A DNA stretch of 64,000 nucleotides from Leptobrachium leishanense (Eukaryota > Chordata > Amphibia > Anura > Megophryidae): NCBI GenBank assembly GCA_009667805.1, contig CM019069.1:61931422-61995421 (forward strand), in the 5' to 3' direction. Below the pieces are notes generated by a model that did not search any database, was not told where the DNA came from, and saw nothing but the letters and a program-made list of their open reading frames with translations. Every line of letters begins with the position of its first letter. Position 1 is the stretch's first letter. A program made the translations under genes and the position numbers. Below, piece by piece: positions 35,401 to 47,400 of this stretch.

Positions 35401-38400
35401 TCAATCTCCAGTACCACATAAGGACCCGGTTGTGATCCGTTCAACTTGACTGAAGCCCGGAAGCTCGCCACTTGTCCTGATTGCAGAACCTTCTCTGTTC
35501 CTCCCAATCTCCACAGACGCCCCACTTCGGCAGGTGCCCTCTGTTCTTCGACCATTCGTTGATAGACCGGACGTAACATCGGATGTACTCCTTTGGTAGA
35601 ACCTTCTTCCATCACTATGGGAGTCAGAAGACGTCTCACCAGATCAGTATTCGTCCCACTATCATAGAACTTCTGTTGGCCCCCGAAGGGCGAGGACACA
35701 CAATGGCCAATGCATCACAACCTCCAGACTGTCTGATGACTTTGGAACCAATTTCTAACTTCACCTGTAGATATCCATCATAGGGAAGCTTCTCAGTTCC
35801 GATACCCCAGATTTCAAGGTCCTTCAACTTCTTTAAAGGTATGTGTTTCAAGTGCTTCTCGTAGAAGTCTCGATAGATCAACGTCACTTGAGCCCCTGAG
35901 TCTAAAAGAGCTTTAGTGTAGACTCCCTCTACTTAGATTGGAATGATGGGAGAAGGACCTATCAGATGGTCAGGAAACTTGCTTGTAGCAGCAGGAGATA
36001 TAGACCCAGTTCGCTGTACCCTAGCCTTCTTCCTGACTCGTGGAGGTTTTGGGTGTGCATTGCTCTCCCATGACATACGACCGGATACTAAGGGGGTAAC
36101 TCTTTCAGTCTTGGTAGTCCCAGCATTTTGCAAGGATCCGGGCCCTCTCGGCCTTTCGGTTCTGGCTTGAAATTTAGAGCGGTTTTTGACCATTGGGTAC
36201 CAGGTTTGCTCCCTCACTTGGGCCCTCTGGCGTTTCTCACCTGTGAGGTAGATAGCAGCCCTTCTAAGGCCTTTAGGAACTCTTCAACTCTTTTTCCTTC
36301 AGGCCTTTGGTTTTTACACTGTGCTCTGAAATGACCCATTTCTCTACAACTGAAACATCTCTTCTTTGAAGACGGAGGCGCACTTGCTCGTGGTGATTCG
36401 TTTGAAGGGCCTTGGTCAGACGCCACAGCAACTCCCGTTGTCCGCATATCGGTCAGGAACTTCTGCATATCGGTCTGTGTCTCTGCCACCTTCAAAATTA
36501 CCCGGCACAGGTCCATGTGCGCCTGTTCCAGTTCAGCTTGAGCTTCTTGCACCTTCTTAACAGTCTTTTGTATCTCACTATAGGCCGGAATTGTTGACTC
36601 TTTTGCAGCACTCTGTGGATATAGGAACAACCAGATGCTCTTGTCTGTCAACTTCGGATCCATAGGCATCCAACAAATCATCTTCAGTCTGCAAATATTC
36701 GTTATGCCTCACAGGCTGTGTGTAAGCTCTTTCTCCTCTCCTTAAGGATTTTTCGTCCAGCAGAGCCTCTTCCTCTCTAACAGCTCGAATCAGTTCCAGG
36801 TATTTCAATTCTCGGTTACCTTCTCTGGTTTTCAGCTGTAACATCACAGAATCTAGAGGTTGAGCGCCCCTCAATATCTGCTGCATTCTGATTTTATCTA
36901 TTGTGGCGGGTTCGGCCACTTTGTTAAGAAGTATCTGGTGCAGAATCTTATCCAGGCGCCTCATATATTCAGTCATTTTCTCACCTTTTCGCTAGTAGGT
37001 GTGTTCGTACTGGTACATGAGCTCAGCAGCCTTTTCTGTTCACCCAAAGACTTCCTGTAATATGTTTAGGTACTCTAAAGCAGTACAGTCTTGCTTACTC
37101 AACTTCAGGTTTCTGACAGCCTCTGACGCAGGTCCCTTTAGGCTCTCAGTAATCCTTTGCTTCTTCTGCACTTCAGGGACGTCCCACTCATCCAGAGCCT
37201 GCATCGCCTGTTCTACCCATTCTTCGAAGGTTTCTTCTCCCGCCGGAGTTGGTACGTTTCCTGTAAAATTCCTCAACCGTCGATAACCAAAGTTAGTGTG
37301 TGGAGGGCTTGTTCTTTGACATTTAGCCAGCAAATCTCCGATAGCCACTATAAATTCAGGCCCGATCATGGCCAGCGGACTGGGCGTGGGAACATTCGCG
37401 GGATCGCCACGTGGCGCACTTGGCTGAATCAGCTGAACTTCCACATTTACACTCAGCTTTACACTCGCGCCCTGAAAACACACTGGAACACCCTTTCTCC
37501 ACTCATAAAGAACATATGTGTGAGAAGTATCTGGGTTCGCTTTAATGTCCAGAATAAACCCCCGATGATCTGGTGTCAGCGCGGCCACGGCCCTGGCGAA
37601 TCTGATCTTCGGCCCAAGTGTCTGCAGGAATGTCCATGACTATGCTTAACCCTATCTGGCTATTGTGCTCCTCACACCATTTGGCAGCAGTGTCTGGATC
37701 CATAATTAACCCTTTAATTGTGGTATCCACAGAGACTGGAATCCCGGACGAGCCCCCACGTGTAGCACTCACCCCCGGAGGAGCCGCTGAATAAACCTCG
37801 GGTTAGTCTCACCGCACTAGGAAATAACTGTACACCAGCACTGTTGTGGATTTTTATATATTATATTCTTTACTGATCCCAATAAAGCAGCTTATTTTGG
37901 AAAGGATTTTACCAGGAAGGATACATTGAGATTTCTCTCGTTTTCAAGTATTACGCATATATGGTATTTGAATGACAAGAATTCATAACGCGGGAAAAAC
38001 ACGCGGCGGTAAAAGAAACGGTTAACCCCCTCAGTTCTGGAGTGTAAGTCCTGTGAATAATAGCTCAAAAATATGTATGTGTGTTGTCTAGGGTACCCGG
38101 GTACTGTTTTCAACTGGCCAGTGAATGAATCAAACAATCTTCGACTAGTCACCGTTGGGGCCCTGTGAATTTAAACAATATTGCAGCGTGCGTTTCTGTT
38201 TTGGAACTGCGGCCTGGAGGCCTCTCACCAATCTGATGAACGAAACTGTCCAGCTCTTGATGCCTCGACCACAAGATCTTCTCTGCTGTGTACTGGGACT
38301 CCGTATTACTCAATCTGCTCTCAGCTTGCCCAATCTCCGCAACTAGAACACCGATCTGCTGCCTGCACTCCCAATGGATCAGCGCAGCCTCCTAACACAG

Positions 38401-41400
38401 GGTCCTGCTGTAACTACCTTCTCCTCCAGACCTCTCAGCGCTGCGCAGGTAGGTCTAAACGCGGTTACTGTCCCGATCTCTAGCCCCCGTAAGACAGCGT
38501 CTGTACTCCGGCCTGGTTGCGATCCCTGACAGCTCTAACGTGCGTCCTCCACCTTTCACTGCTCCGACATCACTCTGCTTCTGCCTTGCACGAGGCTGCT
38601 GATCCCTTTCCTCTTCCTGTACAACCTCCTTCCTGTCCTCACGCAAAAGATGATGGTACATTTAGTTTGGTTTTGTCCAGCATAGTCTAACAATGTCTCT
38701 GTCTCCCTCTGGTTGCAGCAATAGTTCAATACACCAGAATACAGTGTTTTTTTAAAGCAGCGCTACATATGAAACCCAAGCCAATATAATATTAAAGACT
38801 GCAGATCTTTGGTTCTCAAACTCCTATGTAGTTTACAAAGCATTTTATTTTAAAAGTCATGTATTACTAGTAATGTACTGTACAAAAACCATGACTGCTT
38901 ATGACCAGAACCTTAACATAACACAACTTATGCCCATTTAAAATATATATATATATAGTAAATGGGCATAGGCCACAGCTTGAATGAACTTTAAAAACAC
39001 AATAAAATATCATTCTGTCATAACTAGGGCAGTCCAGTACCTGATCTGTGTCGTGTGCAGTGTTAGTTTTTGTCTGGGTTTTGGTCACAAAAATAATAAC
39101 TTTGACTAAGTTATGATGACTAAAGCCCATTGACAATTCAGTCGACTAATAAAAACTAGATTTAAAATGTTAGGGAGGGATTATTTGGGAAGATCCAATT
39201 AAAAATAATTTCCAGCAAGATACAAATGATGAATTATATATTTTCAGACAAGATGGGCTATATTACAATCTTCGCGCAAAAACGCTCGCGCAACGTGTGA
39301 GTTTGTGTGGCAAGCGTTAAACGTTAACGCGCGTAAATCACTGCTGGAATTACAATCCTTGCGCATTTTTTCATCCGTCGAGCAATAACGTGCGTAAACC
39401 GGACGCGCACAAATGCTCGCGCAGTAACGTTGCGCGCAGAAATCTTTGTGCGTACAGTTTTTCCACGTGATTCAGTCAATCAGAATTAAGAACCACGATT
39501 ATCTCACGCTAAGTTTTTGCATCTGCCAAAGTCAATCTGAGCATATATGCTGCAGCAATAATACATGCACACACAACTTCTCCATTTTATATTGGTTTGA
39601 TATGAGTAGAATGTGTAACTATACTTTGCTGCATTTTTTTTTTTTTTGGTCTGGTGTATTTGGTTTCTGCCAGGTTGTTCAGATATGCCAGTAACACCAG
39701 CTTTTAGGAGTTGCTAAAATTATGCGCGCAAAGGCTATGCGTTAAATCCTGCGCATAGATTGTAATACCATCCGCGTACCAGCGTTCATTCGCATTTGCG
39801 CTCACAATGTTAAGTATATTACGCGTGCAGTACAGTACGCTCGCAAAGGGTTCGCACAAGTTCACCTGCGGTAGACGATTATGCGCGTTTGTTGCACTGA
39901 CAATATAATACGACGTTCAGCGCAAAGGGTTTTACCACTCGCGTTAATGTTTTTTTGCGCCGGCGCAAACGTTTGACTAAGTTTGTGCGAAGATTGTAAT
40001 TTGGCCCGATGTTTCTCCAGGAGCATATAATGAGTTCGGAAAATCTAGAGAAATTCTTAAATAATGCGCTTTAAACACATTCGATTTTGGTTACCCAATC
40101 TCTCCTAGATTTAGTATTCTAAAACAATTTAGACGACTAAAATATGTCCAAAACTAAATGGCATTTTAGTGAGAAGACTGACTAAAAATAAAAATTTCCT
40201 GTCAAAATTAACATTGGTCGTATGGTATTCAGGATCGACTGATAGAGTCCCAATCTGACACAGCATGAATCCTGAAGGCTCGTGGCCCGTTAGCAGGCAA
40301 GAAAGATGTCGTGGGTCAATGCAGATGCTCCATGGTTGTACATGACAATTTTTCATGCACATAGGCATGTCTAGATTTTGTGAGTTCATTGTCTTTTGGG
40401 CCTTATTGAGGAGATGGTACAGATCATTTGTTTCACCCATTATTGGTTTTTAAAGCTTTTTGTATTAAAAGGGTTTTGGTTTTAGATCAACACGCTTTTG
40501 TTGCTAGTTTTATTATTGGGTTTGATCCCAGTGCTTATTGTAGGATCTTCTCTCCTTATGTTTTGAGCTTTATGGCTCATTTATGTTATAACCCAACTAA
40601 TAACTTTTTAACGTGACCCACCACTGTACAACTTTGTTAACGCAGTTATAAACCACGACATCTAAACCAAGATCAAACTGTTCTGCCATGACATGATCGG
40701 CCACAGAGCGTCTCCCAGAGTCCCCCAAAACACAGCTTAAATTTACAGGATCGTTGGCCAGGAATACCACTAGCATGACTAAACACCCACCAACTGCAAC
40801 AAAATAGGCAGGGTTGACAGGAATGTGAAGGTGTCGTGTGCCAAGCTCAGCTACTTGAGTCACCCGACCCCATATTTAAAGCCCCTGCCATTTGGCATAA
40901 TTTAACATCTGACTGTCTGGTCCAGGCCACCAGTCATGCCCACCTTCCCTACAGGTCCAGGGTTAGCTGGTCAATGTTATTACAGTCCTGCCATCATAAC
41001 TAGAAGTTTGTTCTTAAAAAAAGTACACTAGCCCACAGACTACTTACCCATTCATTCCATGTTCCATTTGGATTTTGGGCAATAATCGGTTCCAACCTTT
41101 TCATGAGCGTTTCACAAGCCTCCTGGAAGAGACAATCGCATTCATGGAATAAATGAGAGGGGGGGGGCACACATAAACACCAACAGCACGAGACGCAATT
41201 TATACCTGGTAACTCCTCCTCTTCATTGCCTCTATCTGTTGGTGTACCTCAAGGCTCTGTCCTTGGTCCTCTACTCTTTTCCATCTACACCTCCTCCCTG
41301 GGCAAAATCATCAACAGCTTTGGTTTTAATTACCACCTCTACGCTGATGACACTCAGATCTACCTCTCTACCCCTGATCTCTCTCCCCCTGTCCTTTCAA

Positions 41401-44400
41401 AAGTCAGTGACTGTTTATCTGGCATCTCCTCCTGGATGGCCTCCCACCACCTAAAGATCAACATGTCAAAGACTGAGCTCCTACTTATTCCTCCCTCCAA
41501 TGCCTCCCCACCTCCTGACTTCTCTATCACGGTGGAGGGTATCACCATCTCCCCATCAAACCAGGTTCGCTGTCTTGGAGTTACACTTGACTCTGCTCTT
41601 TCCTTCATCCCCCACATCAAGTCTCTTTCCTCCTCCTGCCGATACCAACTGTGTAATATTTCCAGAATTCGGCCATTTCTTACCGCTGTCACCACAAAAC
41701 AACTCATACACGCCCTGGTAATCTCCCGACTCAACTATTGTAATAATCTCTTATCTGGCCTCCCTCTGTCCCGCCTCTCCCCCCTACAATCCATCCTGAA
41801 CGCCTCCGCCAGGTTAATTCACCTCACCCGCCGCTCTGTCTCTGCCGCTCCCCTCTGCGAGTCCCTTCACTGGCTCCCCATCCACTGCAGAATTAAGTTC
41901 AAAATCCTTATCCTTACCTACAAAACCCTCACTAACTCAGCTCCCCACTACCTGTCCTCACTAATCACCAAATACACCCCGGCCCGCTCCCTAAGGTCAA
42001 ACAGTGACCTGCGACTAGCTTCTCCCCGCATCACCTCTTCCTATGATAGACTGCAGGATTTCTCACGCGCAGTCCCCACTCTCTGGAACGCTCTCCCTCG
42101 TACTGTCAGACTTTCACCTAACTTCTCTTCCTTCAAACGCTCCCTTAAAACGTTCCTATTTAGGGAAGCCTACCACCCAACTCACTGACGCAACCATCAA
42201 TCACTCTCACCTTACAGTCCTCTCCTCCTGTTTCCAACCCCAACCCTCCTAGATTGTGAGTTCCTACGGGAATAGGGCCCTCATCTCCTCCTGTACTGTT
42301 TGTCAAATGTTGTTCAATGTATTGTAACCCTGTCTATACTGTGCCTATTGTACAGCGCTGTGGAATATGCTGGCGCTTTATAAATAAAGAATAATAATAA
42401 TAATAATAATAATAATACCCCATTCTGCGTATTTGGTGAAATTTTTATTTATAACACCTTCAATGTTCAAGAGAATATGAAATAAATTCTATTTAATGGA
42501 GTTCCACTATTGAAGCTATAACCTGGTGTACAATGTTAACAGGAGTTTTTCTGAATAATTAGGCTTGCTACTGACACCCAACTGCAGTTTAAGCCAATCA
42601 AACAGTCCTACACTTTTACTTGCATTGATCACACCCAGAATTTATCTTTTTTTACCTTTACAGCCATCCCATACACATCTGTTCCAAAGGTTCCTGCAGA
42701 CGGAATAGAATTTGGGACACATGCAACGTTTGTTTCACAGATATAGATGGAGGACATTGGTATATTAAGTTCCCGGCTTGCAATCTGTTGGAGATATAAA
42801 GAATATAGTTTCTGTAAGACACTACCTAGATTTTATTTGAAATTCAAAGTGACTGAATATGGATAATTTAACCACTTCGCTGCGGAGGACGAGCTCAGCG
42901 CGTCCTGCCGCAGTTAGGGTTGGCTGCGGAGGACGCGCTGAGCACGTCCTCCCGAAGCAGCCTGCGATCGGCCGGATTCCGGCCGATCGCTGTGCCCCCC
43001 GGTGCGGGCTGACATCTTGGATGTCAGCCCGTCAATCCGGGACCGCCGCGGGCACAATAGATGTCATCGTGCCACCGCGATGACATCTATTTCAGGCGCC
43101 CCCCCCCCCGCGTGTGCGGAGGAGGCGCCTGAAAGGGATGGGGGGGGAATCGCAGGGGTCCTGAGCTTAATGCCAGGCACCATTTGGAAGGGCACAGCCT
43201 GCCCTTCCAAACGGTGGCTGTCATTAACCCCTGGGGAGCCGGATCACGAATCGGCGCTGAAAATCGCCGGTTCGTGATCCTTTCCCGGAGCTGGCCGACA
43301 TCTTGGATGTTGGCCAAGCCTCCAGGAACTCCCCCTGAGGACTGGTGTCATCGTGCATAGCACGATGACGCCAGTCCTGGAGTTAACCCCTAGCTACCAC
43401 CAATGGTGGAGATAGGGGGTTCATTGTAACCCCCTATCTCCCGATCCGTAGCAGCTAGGGGTTAAAGTTTGGTACTGTTGGATCGGCCAGAGCATGGCCG
43501 TTCCAACGATACCAAACACGACTGTGAATTTTTTTTTTAAAAAAAATAATAATTAAAAATAAAAATAAAAGAATATTTAAAAACAAAATTAGAAAAAAAA
43601 ATAAACAAGTTTTTTTTCTTTTTTTTGGTTTGTTAATGCAGAAATATTGTTCCCATTTCAATTATAATGTGAACAATGATGCTGCACTAACGATTTTTGT
43701 ATGCGGTGCGTTTGTTAAAAATCGCGCAATTTTCCCCAAAAAAAAAATGTAACGAGACCCCATTTCAAATTTTTTTAACAAGCACGTGCCATACAAAATA
43801 TAACCGCAATTGCTCGCATGTGAAAATGTGAAAAAAAACACTTTACACGTTGTAAATTTTTGAAAATTCTAATTTTATTGCATATTTTGTTATAATATAC
43901 AAACAGGACATAACGTATACATATAATAATGACATATTATGAATCTTCCGAGTCTGCCGAAAAGAACGATATATAATATGTCTGGGTCATATAATAAAAT
44001 AAGGCTTCAAAACGCGGTTAAACATGATGAGCGAAACCGGTAAAAATGACCTCAGCACACAGGCGGGAAATGCCTCAGCAGCGAAAGGGTTAACATGTGT
44101 GCTGAATAAAAAGAAAAAGAAAGAAAAAGAACGAAAAACAGGTAAAACAGAATTTACAAGATGCTTTTTGCAGGATTATGCAAAAACTTAGCTTTTTTGT
44201 ACAAACCAATGCAGAAAAAAAAGAATCCTCCATACAGACAGCAGATTTAATAAAGGGATTTCATTTTGGCAATTAACCAAAGTGAATTTTGTTCATTTCC
44301 TGCAATATCTCTAGAAGCTTCCCAACCCTGGTCCTCAGGTCCCCAACCAGGCCAGATTTTGCAGATCTCCTTGGGGAAATACAGCTGAACCCTGCAATCA

Positions 44401-47400
44401 CTGAGCAACAAATGATATCACCTGTGCTGTGCTTCAGATATCTGGCAAACCTGACCTGTTAAGGGCACTTGAGGACCAGGGTTGGGAAACAGCTGTATGG
44501 TATAGTGGTCATTTGGTGCCAATCCACACAGGATAAAATTTTATTAAACATTTCAGGGTAACAGATTGGAAATTCTAGCATGTTTGATTTTGAACTTCAT
44601 AGTCCTCAAAATCTCATAGAACATTACACCACAATGTGTGTCTATAGATTATGTGCATTATACCAGAGGGGAGGACACAAGCTAAAATATTCCGCACCTC
44701 TGCCCATTAGATTTGCATAAACTAGCCTTAAAACCAGTGCTGGATCGCCTCAGTCGAGGGACACACATGTGCAGGGCCGGATTAAGAGTACCATGGGCCT
44801 GGTGCTAAGGATTTCGGTGGGCTTTTTTTTACCGATACTAGTATTGGTGCCGATACCGGCATTTGCATGAGTACTTGGTACTCGTGCAAATGCCCAGATA
44901 CCTCTACTGATACCTTGAAGCCAGCGTTGGGCTGGCTTGGTGGTTTCTGTAGGGCAGGGGCTGTCAGCAGAATGCATTAAGAGCTTTCCGCTAACATGCC
45001 CCTCCAGCTGGCTGTGTTCCTCCGTGCGCCAACTGGCTGCGTCATGTCGTCCTCCGATTGGGCGCCGGGCCTTGACGTGGCCTCTAGTCTTGATATCACA
45101 GGAGTGCGTCACAAACTGGTGGCTGCAGGAACACGGACAGCCAGACGGGAATGCTAGCAGAATGCTCTTAATGCTTTCTGCTAGCAGTGGGATACACATA
45201 CAGAGGTCTGTGTGGGATATACAGATGTTTGTGTGGGTATATATATATCTTGTTGACTAGGGCACAGTGGTGACAGGCTGGCCTGGCACCGTTGGCATGG
45301 CAGACTCTGGCAGTGCGCTTATCCGCTCCTTTCCAATCCTTGCCCTTGGTCTGCGCTGCTGCTTATGTTGGTGTGGCCTGAGCTGGCATGCTGTGGTGGG
45401 TTGGTGACACAGGCTGGAAACTAGCACACAGACTCAGCCTGGTAGCAGTACCTACTGGCTCCTCCTGCAGCATCTGTCAAATTGCTCGTCCCAGCTGCGC
45501 TGACAACGACCTAGATAGCACGCTCTTTTCACATAAGGGCAAGGCAGCAGGCAAGAAAGAGACCGTGCAGGCTGAGCGGATTCATCCGCATGTCTGCGCA
45601 CTGTCTGCTTTCCTTCCCCTGCCATTGTAATTGAGCCAGCCCGGCACGTGCAGGTGGGGCACGGGACACGTCACGTTTCGTATTGATCTCCTGCACACCC
45701 TGTCAAAGGCAAGCTGCCAGCTGCCACACACTCGACGGTCCGGCCAGACCGTATCGTCCGCGACCTCACAGATGGTGGCCGGCCAGCCAGCGGCTCCTCT
45801 TCCGCCCGCAGCTGCTGAGGACTTATTTTTGGAACAGGGCCTGGAGCGCCACTCCATCCATCCCTTCGGTAATACGGTCCTGCACATGTGACATGGCAGG
45901 ACGTGGGGTGGCACTGTACACTCAAATCTGCAATTATTTAAAAAAAGTAAGAATAAGGGAATGAAACAACGCAAACATTAAAGAAGTAAAATTAGGTCAT
46001 CAAAAAGGGCTGGGGTTAAGTGCTGCAGGACAAGTTTTGAACACCTCCATTGCAGATACGAAATATACAAGCAACATCAAATTTAATGGGATGAACAGGC
46101 AGAAATGTCACCATAATATACATAGTAAAGTGTAAGGAGTAAAAGAGCAGGAAGTAAATACGTAGAGGGAATCCACAAGGTAGAGGAAGGGAGTATATTT
46201 AAACGGAAACAAAGTAGCAAAACAAGAGGACATAGTCTTAGATTAGAGGGGCAAAGGTTTAAAAGTAACATCAGGAAGCATTATTTTACTGAGAGGGTGG
46301 TGGATACATGGAACAGCCTTCCAGTAGAAGTGGTAAAGGCCAAAACAGTGATTGAATTTAAGCAAGCATGGGATAGGCATAAGGCTATCCTAAACAAAAG
46401 ATAAATCCAGGTAAAGTATCCATGTAATTGGGCAGACTAGATGGGCCGAAAGGTTCTTATCTGCTGACATTTTTCTATGTTTCTAAGTACATATTTTTTC
46501 TGAAGCATCATTAAGCACAGTGGTGTCACTAGGGTTGGTGTCACCCGGTGCGGTAACTTATGGTGTCACCCCCCCGAGTTTTACAGATTTTTTTTAACTA
46601 CTCTTACTCTTAAATCAGTACTCCCATATAACACTGAATGCTCATACACACAGTGCACATTACTGTGAGGTTTATTGCTGTGTAGCTCTCTCATATGCTG
46701 ACACAAATTTTTGCCAACTGCCAGCAAGTACAGTGCCTGTTCGAAGGCAGTGAAAGCACACATGGATATATATTGCCCCCAGCAGCTCTGGATATATTGC
46801 CCCCAGCAGCTCTGGATATATTGCCGCCAGCAGCTCACCCATGGATATATATTGCCCCCAGCTCATATATGGATATATTGCCCCAGTTCACAATTATATA
46901 TTGCCCCCAGCAGCTCACTCATGGATATATATTGCCCCAGCTCACATATGGATATATTGCGCCTCAGCTCACATATGGATATATTGCCCCAGACCAGCTC
47001 ACACATGGATATATTGCCCCCAGACCAGTTCACACATGGATATTGCCCCAGCTCTCATGGATATGCCCCCAGCACACCTGGATACTGCCCCAGGCACACA
47101 TGGATACTGCCCCCAGCACACATGGATACTGCCCCAGCTCACATGGATATGCCCCAGGAGCTCTCATGGATATGCCCCAGCAGCTCTCATGGATATGCCC
47201 CAGCAGCTCTCATGGATATGCTCCAGCAGCTCTCATGGATATTGCCACCAGCTCATGGATATGCCCCTGCAGCTCTCATGGATATGCCCCAGCAGCTCTC
47301 ATGGATATTGCCCCAGCTCCTCTCATGGATATTGCCCCAGCTCCTCTCATGGATACTGCCCCAGCTCCTCTCATGGATATTGCCCCAGCTCCTCTCATGG

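Larger units (their letters stand above)
22916..38767 (-). mobile_element. Ty3/Gypsy LTR retrotransposon with PNMA-like Gag, split by a hAT insertion
   Basis: Minus-strand element: 5' LTR 38767-37761, primer site 37758-37741, gag, protease, reverse transcriptase, RNase H, integrase, polypurine tract at about 23882-23870, 3' LTR 23869-22916. Flanked by tatg on both sides (22912-22915, 38768-38771), a 4-bp duplication. The RT gene is interrupted at 27115-34863 by a 7.7-kb hAT element; without it the retroelement is about 8.1 kb. Integrase downstream of RT/RNase H is the Ty3/Gypsy order. Several frameshifts and stops make it non-functional. Confidence 0.92.

Noticed and set aside
37741..37758. 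tRNA gene at the proline-complementary sequence
   Set aside because: Only 18 nt match and lie directly beside the LTR; no cloverleaf, so it is a primer-binding site.
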